The notes beneath the pieces are model-generated. The model was not told where the DNA came from, did not search any database, and was given only the letters and a program-made list of their open reading frames with translations. The position numbers were made by a program, and so were the translations under genes. A stretch of DNA of 64,000 nt from assembly GCA_903928685.1 (NCBI GenBank), contig CAIYRS010000108.1, forward strand, positions 62,001 to 126,000. The letters run 5' to 3'. Positions 8,738 to 17,467 of the stretch are shown here, piece after piece. How positions within the stretch are numbered: position 1 is the first letter of the stretch; every line of letters begins with the position of its first letter. The stretch comes from an uncultured Methylococcaceae bacterium (GTDB taxonomy: Bacteria > Pseudomonadota > Gammaproteobacteria > Methylococcales > Methylomonadaceae).

Positions 8738-10990
8738 TTACGCAAAACTAAAATCAGCCAACGCCGTTTGCGCCGTACCTTGCAGGATTCCAATCAGTGT
8801 CAGTTCAGTACTGCTAACCACTGCATCGTTGCCCGCCGATTTGAACTGGTATAAAGCTGAGTCCACGCCGTTATCGACCGCAAATAGGCGGCTGTCGCCT
8901 ACAGCATAAGCACTTGCCGCAGAACCAATACCAGCAGCCGCTTTGGCAGCGGTAATTGCGCCGACAATATTCGGCGTTACCACGACCAATTCCGCCGAAT
9001 TAGAAAAACCGCCACGGGTATTTACCAGCGCAGCATTGTCGATAATGTGGTCGCCATTACCTATTTTTAAGCCTGCCAAACCATCCAAAAATTGCAACTT
9101 GTCCGTACCGGAAACAAAATCCAGCACTTTGTCCGCACCGCCAACAGTCGTGCTAAAAACAAAGGTATCGCTACCCAAGCCGCCTTTAAGGACATCAGCA
9201 CCTGCACCACCTTTCAAAATGTTATTGGCAGCATTGCCCGTCAACGTGTTGGCTAATTCATTACCTGTGCCGTTGATCGCTTTCGTTCCAGTCAAGCTGA
9301 GGTTTTCGATATTTGCTGCCAAAGCATAGGTAACCGAACTTTTTACTGCATCTTTGCCTTCGCCTATATTTTCAACAATGCTGTCACCGACATTGTCAAC
9401 TGTATAAGTATCATTGCCTAAACCGCCTGTCAGCGTATCGATGCCAGAGCCGCCATTTAATGTGTCATTACCAGCCCCGCCCAACAAGATATCGTTGCCA
9501 GCATTGCCGTTAAGCACGTCATTGCCATCACCACCCGTTAGCACATCAGCGCCCGACGTACCGTTCAATGTAAGGTCGTAAATCACAACATCGTTGGTAT
9601 TGATGTCGGCGCCACTAATAACACTGGAGCTTAACTGGCTGGCTACCACACTGCTATTGCTACCAAGATTACTATCCCCCCATGTGACTACCGAACCATC
9701 AGTCCGTAACGCAGCAAAAGCTCCGACTGTGGAAAAAATTTGCACGACATCTACTGTGCCGTCAAGTTGTGACGACACTCCACTGCTATCACCGCCGGAG
9801 TAACTATACCCCCAAGTGACTACTGAACCATCTGTGCGTAGCGCAGCAAAAGCCCCATCTGTGGAAAAGATTTGTACAACATCTACTGTGCCGTCGAGCT
9901 GTGCTGCAATTAAACTACTGTTGCCACCACGGACGGCATCCCCCCAAGTAACTACCGAACCGTCTACGCGAAGGGCAGCAAAAGCCGACCCCGTGGAAAA
10001 AATCTTAACCGCATCGGTTGTACCGTCTAGCAGTCCCGCTACAGCACTACTGTCGCCACCAGTCCAGCCGCCTCCCCAAGTGATCACTGAACCGTCTGCG
10101 CGTAACGCAGCGAAGGCTGACCCTGTGGAAAAAATTTGTGTGACATCAGTTGTACCATTGAGTTGCTCCGATACTGTGCTACTGTCACCGCCTCCTGAGC
10201 CATATCCCCAAGTCACTACCGAACCATCTGTTTGTATCGCGGCAAAAGCATATGATGTAGAAAAAATTTGCGTCACGTCCGTTGTGCCATTTAGCTCCGC
10301 CGACACCGAGCTACTGTCACCACCATACGAGCCAAATCCCCAAGTCACTACTGAACCGTCCACGCGTAACGCTGCAAAAGCATTTTGTGTAGAAAGAATT
10401 TGTATCACGTCCGTTGTACCATTTAGCTCTGCCGCTACCGTACTGCTATCACCACCAGAGCTACTATCTCCCCAAGTGACTACTGAGCCATCCGCGCGTA
10501 AGGCCGCAAAAGCATAGACTGTAGAAAAGATTTGCGTGACATCTACCGTACCGTCGAGTTGTGCCGCTACTGCATTACTGTTGCCACCCGTATCAAAAGG
10601 GCTATATCCCCAAGTGACTACTGAACCGTCCACGCGTAAAGCTGCAAAGGCGCGGTTTGTGGAATAAATTTGTTTAACATCGATAGTGCCGTTGAGCTGT
10701 AACGCAACTCCACTGCTATCGCCACCAAATATTCCTTGTCCCCAAGTAACTACTGAGCCGTCCGTGCGTAACGCGGCAAAGGCGCCTTCTGTGGAATAAA
10801 TTTGTGCCACATCGGTTGTACCGTCAAGCTGTGCAGCAACCGAACTGCTATTTCCTCCGTAGGAGCCATCCCCCCAAGTAACTACCGAGCCATCGGCCTT
10901 GATGACGGCGAAAGCGGCATCATTACGAAATTCTCCCAAACTGTGTCCGGGAAATGCTTGGGTACTATTGGTTTTTGTTACAGAAGCCAT
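8738..10990 (-). CDS. RTX protein with ten RCC1-like repeats
   Basis: This 750-residue protein has no signal peptide. Residues about 27-470 contain ten repeats of about 44 residues with the core [15 protein letters not shown], then GGDSS, QL(D/N)GT and QIFST, resembling RCC1-type beta-propeller blades. Residues about 485-545 carry RTX nonapeptides ([15 protein letters not shown]), then a [13 protein letters not shown] unit and a second RTX block. The C-terminus ([19 protein letters not shown], then a long beta-rich end) is typical of type I secretion substrates. The start ATG at 10990 is preceded by AAAAGG. It is convergent with the integrin-like RTX gene; both probably leave through the ABC exporter encoded at 39.4-43.8 kb (inference). 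Probable extracellular calcium-binding adhesin or matrix protein. Confidence 0.85.
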   Translation of the reverse strand: MASVTKTNSTQAFPGHSLGEFRNDAAFAVIKADGSVVTWGDGSYGGNSSSVAAQLDGTTDVAQIYSTEGAFAALRTDGSVVTWGQGIFGGDSSGVALQLNGTIDVKQIYSTNRAFAALRVDGSVVTWGYSPFDTGGNSNAVAAQLDGTVDVTQIFSTVYAFAALRADGSVVTWGDSSSGGDSSTVAAELNGTTDVIQILSTQNAFAALRVDGSVVTWGFGSYGGDSSSVSAELNGTTDVTQIFSTSYAFAAIQTDGSVVTWGYGSGGGDSSTVSEQLNGTTDVTQIFSTGSAFAALRADGSVITWGGGWTGGDSSAVAGLLDGTTDAVKIFSTGSAFAALRVDGSVVTWGDAVRGGNSSLIAAQLDGTVDVVQIFSTDGAFAALRTDGSVVTWGYSYSGGDSSGVSSQLDGTVDVVQIFSTVGAFAALRTDGSVVTWGDSNLGSNSSVVASQLSSSVISGADINTNDVVIYDLTLNGTSGADVLTGGDGNDVLNGNAGNDILLGGAGNDTLNGGSGIDTLTGGLGNDTYTVDNVGDSIVENIGEGKDAVKSSVTYALAANIENLSLTGTKAINGTGNELANTLTGNAANNILKGGAGADVLKGGLGSDTFVFSTTVGGADKVLDFVSGTDKLQFLDGLAGLKIGNGDHIIDNAALVNTRGGFSNSAELVVVTPNIVGAITAAKAAAGIGSAASAYAVGDSRLFAVDNGVDSALYQFKSAGNDAVVSSTELTLIGILQGTAQTALADFSFA

Positions 10991-11338
10991 GATATTTACC
11001 TTTTAATTTATTTAGGTTCGGAAATTTTTGTTGTTTATTGTGAGTTGGTTATCATCTTCATAATACTAAATAATTCGTCGCGCTGAGACTGTAGCCTAAA
11101 TTAATGGCAATGTTAATTTTATTATAGGTAGTTCTGTTAGCTTGATATTTTGGCAAATTTATCCGCACTTTAAGAAAACGCGTTTGCGGCTTTGGTTGAT
11201 AGTTAATTTATTACTTTAAAGCTACCGTATTAAGCAGCCATAATGATGCTTCGATAGCCAGCACGAACGGTTGTCTTCAAACTGGTTACCAAGCTGGCGC
11301 TTGGGAATGAGCGAAAAATATTTTTTAGCCTTCAGCCT
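10991..11338. other. AT-rich intergenic region with a degenerate palindromic repeat
   Basis: This 348-bp gap holds the leader of the RCC1-like gene. At 11282-11313 it has a degenerate copy (CTGGTTACCAAGCTGGCGCT then TGGGAATGAGCG) of the repeat seen at 23290-23320 and 23400-23430. No gene was seen. Confidence 0.5.
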
Positions 11339-12703
11339 CTAATCCCCACCATTAAAATACTTCTTCAACTTATACCACAGCGAGCGTTCGCTGATGCCTA
11401 GCAGTTGTGCGGCTTTGGATTTGTTGTCGCCTGTTTGTGATAGCGCTTGCTGGATCAGTTGTTTTTCTAATTGTTCAACTTGCTCGTTTAAGCCTGTGAT
11501 GGGGGAGGGTGCTTGTCCGGTGGTTTCTGGTTGGTCTTCTAACACATCGGCGGGTAAGTGGCGAATGCCGATGACTTTACCTTGGCTTAATACCACGGCG
11601 CGTTCCATCATGTTTTCTAGTTCGCGGACGTTGCCGGGCCAGGCGTAGGCGGTCAGGCAATGCTCGGCGTCGTCTTCTATGCCGTGGGCGTTAAAGCCGA
11701 ATTCGCGGGCGTGTTTGTCGACAAAGAAATGCGCCAGCGGCAAAATGTCGTCGCGGCGTTCGCGTAATGGCGGCAATTGGATGGTGAAAACATTCAGCCG
11801 ATAAAACAAATCTTCCCGCAGTTTTTGGTCAATAATCGCTTGGCGCGGGTTGCGGTTGGAGGCGGCGATGACGCGTACATCCACGGCGATGGTGCGGTTG
11901 CTGCCTAAGCGTTCCAAAGTGCGTTCTTGCAAAACCCGCAGTAATTTGGCTTGCAGGTTAAAGTCCATTTCGGTGATTTCATCAAGAAATAAAGTGCCGC
12001 CGTCGGCAAGCTCAAATTTGCCGATGCGGTCTTTGATTGCGCCTGTGAATGCGCCTTTGTTATAGCCGAACAGTTCGCTTTCTAAAATATCGGCGGGGAT
12101 GGCGGCGCAGTTGATGGAAACAAACAGGTTTTTGGCGCGCGGCGAGTTGTTATGGATGGCGCGGGCGACCAGTTCTTTACCGGTGCCGGTTTCGCCTTGT
12201 ATCAATACGCTGGTTTTGGTGGCGGCGACTTGTTGGATTTGTTGGTAGATGCTTTTCATAATCGCGCTGCTGCCGATAAAACCATGCCAGCCTTCGGCAA
12301 GTTGTTGTCGTAAGAAGCGGTTTTCTTGCTGCATTTTGCCGAGTTTTAAGGCCCGTTTTACTGCGGCTTCTACGGCATCAAATTCAAACGGTCTGACGAT
12401 GTAATCGCTAGCACCATATTTCATGGCATCCACGGCGCTTTCTACTGTGCCATAAGCGGTGACGACGATAACGGGCAATTCATAGAGTTGTTCACGCAGT
12501 TGCTTTAATAAGCCGATGCCATCCAATTTGGGCATTCGCAAGTCGGTGATGACTAAATCGATGGCTTGTTCGGCGCACACGGCAAGGGCTTCTTCGCCAT
12601 CGCCTGCTTGCAGCACTTCATAGCCCATTTGCGTTAGCATAATTTCTAATAGCCGCCGCATTTTGGCTTCATCATCAACAACAAGAATGTAGGGTTTTGG
12701 CAT
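11339..12703 (-). CDS. Sigma-54-dependent response regulator, NtrC family
   Basis: Three domains are visible in 454 residues. A receiver (1-120) has D10/D11 and phospho-acceptor D54 in VITDLRMP. An AAA+ sigma-54 activator domain (about 140-370) has Walker A GETGTGKE at 170-177 and the sigma-54 contact loop GAFTGA at 217-222. A Fis-type helix-turn-helix at the C-terminus ends NKSKAAQLLGISERSLWYKL. The conserved receiver Lys is replaced by Arg (VRPF near 104), a mild oddity. The start overlaps the stop of the upstream histidine kinase by one base (TAATG), so the two form one unit. The divergent neighbours, a porin-like protein and a PstS-like protein, suggest regulation of uptake, but the target is not proven. 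Confidence 0.95.
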   Translation of the reverse strand: MPKPYILVVDDEAKMRRLLEIMLTQMGYEVLQAGDGEEALAVCAEQAIDLVITDLRMPKLDGIGLLKQLREQLYELPVIVVTAYGTVESAVDAMKYGASDYIVRPFEFDAVEAAVKRALKLGKMQQENRFLRQQLAEGWHGFIGSSAIMKSIYQQIQQVAATKTSVLIQGETGTGKELVARAIHNNSPRAKNLFVSINCAAIPADILESELFGYNKGAFTGAIKDRIGKFELADGGTLFLDEITEMDFNLQAKLLRVLQERTLERLGSNRTIAVDVRVIAASNRNPRQAIIDQKLREDLFYRLNVFTIQLPPLRERRDDILPLAHFFVDKHAREFGFNAHGIEDDAEHCLTAYAWPGNVRELENMMERAVVLSQGKVIGIRHLPADVLEDQPETTGQAPSPITGLNEQVEQLEKQLIQQALSQTGDNKSKAAQLLGISERSLWYKLKKYFNGGD

Positions 12704-14478
12704 TATTGGGTGTTATCGCTTTGGGTTAAGGGTAAGGTAATTTGGAAACTCGCGCCGCCGCAGCTGCTGTCGGTAACGGTAATTTTGCCATGGTGGGCGT
12801 GGATGATTTGCTGGACAACGGTCAGCCCTAAGCCGATACCGTCTCGGCGTTGGGTGAAGAAGGGTTCAAACACCTTTGCTTTGTCGTCGTCGCTAATGCC
12901 GACGCCGTTATCATTAATATAAATAGCGACGGCTAGCTCGCTGGCTTGTAAGCAAACCACAACCTGTCCACCTTGGTTTACATGTTGTATAGCATTCATC
13001 AGCAAGTTTAAGAACACTTGCAGCATGAGATCGTGATCGAATTCTATATATATCGGTGTTTCTGGATATTCCAAGGCCAAATGGACTTGTTTGTGGTCGG
13101 CTTGGTGTTGCAGCAGCTCAATACAATGTTTGATGGTTTTGCTTATATCTTGGCGAATGAATGCGGGTTGTTGCGGTTTGGCGCAGGCCAGCAAAGTGGT
13201 AATCAAGGCATTTAAGCGGGCGGTTTCGCTGATGATAAATTCGGTCATTTCCTGGCCGATGTCAGTCAATTTCGGTTCGCGCTGCAAAATTTCTGCTGAT
13301 GACAATAATATCCCCAACGGGGTGCGGACTTCATGCGCCATCGTCGCTGCCATCTCACCAATCACCGCCAGTTTTGAAGCGCGGATCAAGTCTTGTTTGG
13401 ATTGCTCTAGGTTGGCGATCATTAAGGAAAACTGTTCGCTAAGTTGGGTAATCTCGCGGCTGGCGTGGATTTTTGGCGGTAAGGTTTGTTTGCCTTGCAT
13501 GAAGCCACGGGTGAAGTCTGCCAGTTGCACAATCGGCTTGGCGATTTTTGCCGACATCCAAAATGCCATCAGCACCGCTAAAAAAATGGTGATGCTGAGC
13601 AGTACCAGAATGGCTATCCATAAATCCGAAACCGGGGCTAAGGCATTTTTGCTGGGCTGTAAAATCAACACCCGCCAGCCGAAGCCGTGGAAGTTGCGGA
13701 AGCCTTCAGAAACCGCATAACCCGCCAAGATGGTTTCATCGCCTTGTGTGCTTGAGGGCATCATCAACGAGCCGCTGGTGCCGGGCAGTTGCGCCAGTAT
13801 GGCTGGCAGTTGTTGCAGCGGTAAGTGTTTGCTAAGCAGTTGCGATGAAGTGGCGATAACCGCGCCAGTGTTGTCTACCAAGAGCGCGTAAGAAGGCGCA
13901 TCTTTGGAGCTAAAAGGCAGTGGCGCATCCAGGAGTCTGATGATTTCTTGCCAATCAAATCCGGCATATAAGCGGCCTAAGTCAGCGGTGGCAAAGCTGT
14001 TGTTGATGGCGATGGAAAAAACCAGGTTGTTGTTGGCTTTATCTAAGGTTAGGGTTTGCAGCTGGTTTTTATAGTTGACGGTTAGCCAAGCGGGTGCGGG
14101 TTGATACGGTTGTCCAATGAATTTGGCATCACTGGCGGCAATGATTTCTTCTTGCTGATCGACCACGAATATTTGTTGATAAATGCCGCCGTAGCCTTCA
14201 TGCAGGCCATTTAAGTAGTTGGACAGGCGTTTGTCCACGTCCCGCACCGTGGTTTCTTGCATGATTTCTAAGCCACTCCACATCGCCATGTTTTCTAGGC
14301 GCTCAAACAGGGTGGTATCAATTTGCTGCATGATGGTGCTGGCTTGCGATTTGAGTTTGTTCTCAATTTCTAGCCGCAACATTTCGCGGAAGTGCAGGAA
14401 TGTCGTTATAGTAATGAACAAGGCGGCTACCAAGCTGATTAGTAAATACGAGATCAGTAGCGTATAGCGTATGGTCAT
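12703..14478 (-). CDS. Sensor histidine kinase with extracytoplasmic sensor domain
   Basis: The 591-residue protein has a membrane helix at about 5-27, a periplasmic sensor of about 250 residues (Cache-like by layout), a second helix at about 286-308, a HAMP segment, a HisKA dimerisation helix with the phospho-acceptor in MAHEVRTPLG (H382), and an ATPase domain with NLLMNAIQH, DNGVGI and GIGLGLTV. It phosphorylates the NtrC-type regulator encoded directly downstream, with which it overlaps by one base. It starts 30 bp from the divergent porin-like gene, so the promoters overlap. The ligand is unknown; the porin/PstS-like neighbours hint at an anion or small solute. Confidence 0.93.
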   Translation of the reverse strand: MTIRYTLLISYLLISLVAALFITITTFLHFREMLRLEIENKLKSQASTIMQQIDTTLFERLENMAMWSGLEIMQETTVRDVDKRLSNYLNGLHEGYGGIYQQIFVVDQQEEIIAASDAKFIGQPYQPAPAWLTVNYKNQLQTLTLDKANNNLVFSIAINNSFATADLGRLYAGFDWQEIIRLLDAPLPFSSKDAPSYALLVDNTGAVIATSSQLLSKHLPLQQLPAILAQLPGTSGSLMMPSSTQGDETILAGYAVSEGFRNFHGFGWRVLILQPSKNALAPVSDLWIAILVLLSITIFLAVLMAFWMSAKIAKPIVQLADFTRGFMQGKQTLPPKIHASREITQLSEQFSLMIANLEQSKQDLIRASKLAVIGEMAATMAHEVRTPLGILLSSAEILQREPKLTDIGQEMTEFIISETARLNALITTLLACAKPQQPAFIRQDISKTIKHCIELLQHQADHKQVHLALEYPETPIYIEFDHDLMLQVFLNLLMNAIQHVNQGGQVVVCLQASELAVAIYINDNGVGISDDDKAKVFEPFFTQRRDGIGLGLTVVQQIIHAHHGKITVTDSSCGGASFQITLPLTQSDNTQ

Positions 14479-14508
14479 CCTGTTTCTCTGAATGAAAATA
14501 AAGGTATT

Positions 14509-15561
14509 ATGTTTAAAGGCTTAAAGTCTGTTATGGCGCTGGTGTTTATGCTGGGCCAAGCGTGGGCGGTGGTATCGGCTGCACCGACGCAGGACGCTAG
14601 TATACCGTTATCGTACCGCTGGGGACGGGGAATCGATTGGCCTGCACAGAACTTAAATATTGGTGGTTATTTCAATAGTTCGTACCAAAAACCTGAGCGC
14701 TTGCCTGACCAATTGGCCTTGGATTCACTGAGTGTATTTGTCACTTGGTCGCCGCATCAGCGCTTACGGTTTTTTACCGAGGTGGAGGCTGACGAATGGC
14801 TTTCTACTGAACGAGTGCAAACTTTAAATAATTCTATCCAGGCGGAGCGGCTGTATGTGGATATTTTGGCGAGTGAGTCCACGTCTTTTCGTTTGGGAAA
14901 GTTTCTTACGCCGATAGGACGTTGGAATATTATCCACGCCGCGCCGTTGATTTGGACAACTAGCAGGCCGTTAGTCAATCAGCCGGGCAGTTTTTCGCCG
15001 CATTTGAATGGTTTGATGCTGACCCAGAAATTTGAAATTACTGAGCTTAGTGGCGATTTTTCGGTGTACGCCGATAACTCCGGCGAGTTTGATGTTTTCG
15101 ATGCGGCATTGGGATTCCAAAATGCGTTTGGCGGCAGGTTTAATTTAGATATTGCTGATGAATTCCATTTTGGTTTGTCGTTTATCAATTTCCAAAATGA
15201 AGCCTTACAAACTCGTTTAGCGCGTAACAATTTGTTCGGCCTGGATTTGTCTTGGAAAAGTAATGGCTATGAATTGGCGTTTGAGTCTATTTATCGGGAT
15301 GCCGAAGACCAACAAGGTGAGGAAAAAGGCTTTTTTGTCCAAGGTGTTGCCCCGCTAGTGGATTCGGTTTATGCGGTAGGCCGTTATGAATATCTTAATG
15401 GCACGCATGAACTTATCCAAACCGATACTAAGGTGTTTGTCGCCGCTTTGGCATGGCGGCCTTATGTGCCGTTGGTGCTAAAAACCGAGTATCGCTTTGG
15501 TGAGGACAACCAATTGCTTGCGCCCAGCGGCTGGTATTCGTCGATAGCGATGTTTTTCTGA
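14509..15561 (+). CDS. Porin-like outer membrane beta-barrel protein
   Basis: The 350-residue protein has an N-terminal signal peptide (cleavage probably after VVSA, about residue 24). The rest alternates polar and aromatic residues as in a beta-barrel: LNIGGYFNSSYQK, RFFTEVEADEW, FRLGKFLTPIGRWN, ending in YRFGEDN and a terminal aromatic pair MFF. The segment GKFLTPIGRWN is typical of porin-like proteins that line up with phosphate- or carboxylate-selective porins. AAAGG precedes the ATG. It overlaps the next gene by one base (TGATG) and is divergent from the two-component system, which probably controls it. Confidence 0.75.
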   Translation: MFKGLKSVMALVFMLGQAWAVVSAAPTQDASIPLSYRWGRGIDWPAQNLNIGGYFNSSYQKPERLPDQLALDSLSVFVTWSPHQRLRFFTEVEADEWLSTERVQTLNNSIQAERLYVDILASESTSFRLGKFLTPIGRWNIIHAAPLIWTTSRPLVNQPGSFSPHLNGLMLTQKFEITELSGDFSVYADNSGEFDVFDAALGFQNAFGGRFNLDIADEFHFGLSFINFQNEALQTRLARNNLFGLDLSWKSNGYELAFESIYRDAEDQQGEEKGFFVQGVAPLVDSVYAVGRYEYLNGTHELIQTDTKVFVAALAWRPYVPLVLKTEYRFGEDNQLLAPSGWYSSIAMFF

Positions 15562-16016
15562 TGAAGACGATGACTATCTTACGCGCGTTGCTGTTGGCGC
15601 TGCTGCTGTTGCCCACGGTTAACGCCGATGACATCGTGGTGATAACGGGTCTGCAAACGCCATTAAAAAATGCCAGCATTAAGCAGCTGAAAAATATTTT
15701 TCTGCGGAAATCGCTATTAAGTGAATCGCGGTTACGCTGGATTCCGCTGAATTTAAAACTGGATGATCCGTTGCGGGTGGCATTTTCAAAAAGCTTGCTA
15801 AACCGTGATCCTGATGCGCTGGAAGCGTATTGGAATGAGCAATATTTTCAGGGTATTACGCCGCCGTATGTGGTGTCTTCAGAAGAGGCGATGCTGCGCT
15901 TTGTCAGCAACACGCCGGGAGCGATCGGCTATATCGCCCCTTGTCATTTGGATAAGCGGGTGCAAGAGGTGTTTCGGTTGAATTCGCCGTTATCATTTAA
16001 GCAGCGTTGTGAGTAA
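15561..16016 (+). CDS. Small periplasmic PstS-like substrate-binding protein
   Basis: The 151-residue protein has a signal peptide ending near TVNA. The body resembles one lobe of phosphate-binding proteins: an opening IVVITG strand, IKQLKNIFLRK, a WNEQYFQG segment, and SEEAMLRFV-x-x-TPGAIGYI, the hallmark of PstS-like proteins. At this length it is half of a full PstS, as in the short PstS-like family often found beside porins and sensor kinases. It overlaps the porin-like gene by one base. It may deliver ligand information to the divergent sensor kinase (inference). Confidence 0.75.
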   Translation: MKTMTILRALLLALLLLPTVNADDIVVITGLQTPLKNASIKQLKNIFLRKSLLSESRLRWIPLNLKLDDPLRVAFSKSLLNRDPDALEAYWNEQYFQGITPPYVVSSEEAMLRFVSNTPGAIGYIAPCHLDKRVQEVFRLNSPLSFKQRCE

Positions 16017-16020
16017 GAGC

Positions 16021-16046
16021 GGAGTCCAAAACATGTTTTGGACTCC
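16021..16046. repeat. 26-bp palindrome GGAGT...ACTCC, family member 2
   Basis: A perfect palindrome identical to the core at 8610-8635. It lies 4 bp after the stop of the PstS-like gene and 10 bp before the end of the convergent gene, so it may act as a shared 3'-end hairpin. Confidence 0.9.
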
Positions 16047-16056
16047 TACGATTTAA

Positions 16057-17064
16057 TTACGGCTGTGCAGTTGTGTCCGCAGTAAATTGCAGAGTCGCCA
16101 AAACTGGATCATGGTCGGACATGGCTTGCCCATTTCTCAGCGGCTGTTGGTCAATTTGCCAAGCGCTTGCCGAGACCGGACATGGGCCGCCTGCGAGGAT
16201 GTGGTCTATGCGTTGGTTGGGATGCACATTAGCGGCAACCGCTGGTTCTTTGGCTAAGGTATAAGCGTTTTGCAGCAGTGGCGGGTTTTGGTCTGCGCCA
16301 GTAAAACGGCGGTAACGGTCATTATTCGCCATAGTATTAAAGTCGCCTGTGACGATCATCGGCAGGTTTTTTGCCAAACTGGTGATGCGTTCGCGGAACA
16401 GGAACGAGCTGGGGTCTTTATTGGCGCTGGCGTTATCAAAATGGGTGTTGACGTATACGAAGCTGAAGCCCGTGGCTTTTTCTTGTAAAACCGCCCAAGT
16501 GACATAACGGACAACGGACAAAGGCCGATAGCCTAAGGCCAGCGGCAAATCGGGGGTAGGGCTTAGCCAAAGCTGCCCGGAATCCAGCAGGCTAAAGCGA
16601 TCAGTCTTAAACAATAACGCGGCATCGCCGTATTGGAAGCTGCCTAGGTGATAAGTCACTAAGGTGTATTTATCCAAAGGCGCAATCAGGGCAATGTCGG
16701 TATCGGTGTGGGTTTCTTGAAAGCCGATTAAGTCCGGTGCATAGCCAGCAAGGCGTTCGCGGATTTCTGGAAAGCGTGTCGACCACGGTAAATAACCGCC
16801 TGTGTCGCCATTACGGAAGCGTGCTGCCATGTCTTCAAGAAAGGTCGAGCCGTATAAAACGTTATAGCTAAGCACCTTAATCGGTTGGCTGTTACAGCTT
16901 TTTACCGGATAGGCATCAGCTTTAGGCAGGGGATGGGCAAAACCATTGCCGGAATAAGCCGCTAGATATTGGATACCTTGGTAACGGATGAAGACAGCAG
17001 CCAAAACGACTAGGCTGATGAATATAAAAACGGTAATTCCAAGGGCTTTTAACCAGCGTTTCAT
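16057..17064 (-). CDS. Endonuclease/exonuclease/phosphatase-family hydrolase, membrane-anchored
   Basis: The protein has the EEP signatures in order: VLSYNVLYG, IGFQETHTD (metal-binding Glu), VYVNTHFDN, VTGDFNTMAN, RIDHIL and a final MSDHDPVLATL (catalytic Asp-His). An N-terminal helix (about residues 6-25) is a membrane anchor or uncleaved signal. I use the ATG at 17064 (335 residues) rather than the in-frame TTG at 17109, because the anchor begins right after it and a terminator lies at 17111-17132. The substrate cannot be told; the family includes nucleases and lipid or sugar phosphatases. It is convergent with the PstS-like gene. Confidence 0.85.
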   Translation of the reverse strand: MKRWLKALGITVFIFISLVVLAAVFIRYQGIQYLAAYSGNGFAHPLPKADAYPVKSCNSQPIKVLSYNVLYGSTFLEDMAARFRNGDTGGYLPWSTRFPEIRERLAGYAPDLIGFQETHTDTDIALIAPLDKYTLVTYHLGSFQYGDAALLFKTDRFSLLDSGQLWLSPTPDLPLALGYRPLSVVRYVTWAVLQEKATGFSFVYVNTHFDNASANKDPSSFLFRERITSLAKNLPMIVTGDFNTMANNDRYRRFTGADQNPPLLQNAYTLAKEPAVAANVHPNQRIDHILAGGPCPVSASAWQIDQQPLRNGQAMSDHDPVLATLQFTADTTAQP

Positions 17065-17110
17065 AGGATACTTTAATGTTGTGATGTGGTTTAACAATTT
17101 TTTAGGCAAT

Positions 17111-17132
17111 AAAAAGCCCGCATAAAGCGGGC
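17111..17132 (-). terminator. Rho-independent terminator (minus strand)
   Basis: Read on the minus strand, GCCCGC-TTTAT-GCGGGC is followed by TTTTTATT. It stops a minus-strand transcript 46 bp before the ATG of the EEP-family gene. Confidence 0.85.
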
Positions 17133-17283
17133 GTATTGAGTCTGTTATTATTATTGTTATTTAGTTGCAGTCGTACAACTTAACCCAATCAAACGTACTG
17201 ATTTTATTATTGTTATATACGAACCCAAAGGGTTCTTCCTCCCCTTTTTAAACCGATTTAATTCGGCTCAACTCTCAAAAGGT
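17111..17283 (-). ncRNA. Candidate small RNA or attenuator leader of about 170 nt
   Basis: On the minus strand a good sigma-70 promoter (TAGACA at 17313-17318, 16-nt spacer, TATAGA at 17291-17296, AT-rich upstream) is followed by about 170 nt that end in the terminator at 17111. Inside are hairpins CCGA-TCGG and GAACCC-TTT-GGGTTC, and a strong Shine-Dalgarno-like AAGGGGAGG. No ATG ORF follows that motif; a TTG codon 9 nt after it would open a 23-codon frame. Because the EEP-family gene lies directly downstream on the same strand, this could be a stand-alone sRNA, a leader with an attenuator, or a tiny ORF. No known RNA family was recognised. Confidence 0.45.
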
Positions 17284-17288
17284 GGCGT

Positions 17289-17318
17289 ATTCTATATCCA
17301 AGAAATTCCCGCTGTCTA
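17289..17318 (-). promoter_or_regulatory. Sigma-70-type promoter for the candidate small RNA
   Basis: Minus strand: TAGACA, 16-nt spacer, TATAGA(AT), with an AT-rich stretch upstream (17320-17345) that resembles an UP element. Confidence 0.5.
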
Positions 17319-17467
17319 TTAAAAAGAAACAGTTTTTTTCAAAAACAGCACTAACAGGGAAAATTGCTAGAAAATTTATGTCGTTACGAAACTATCTTGG
17401 CAAATTTTTTTTTCGTGGTATGGCAATCGTTGCAGTTTGATTAAGCGCGAGTTCAGTTACAGAAACC

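Noticed and set aside
9816-10517. 233-codon ORF on the plus strand
   Set aside because: It is the mirror frame of the ten RCC1-like repeats; its own repeats simply reflect those of the minus-strand gene.
17111-17283. tmRNA, 6S RNA or RNase P RNA
   Set aside because: The size is near that of 6S RNA, but no signature of these RNAs (tag reading frame, 6S central bubble closing stems, conserved RNase P core) could be recognised.
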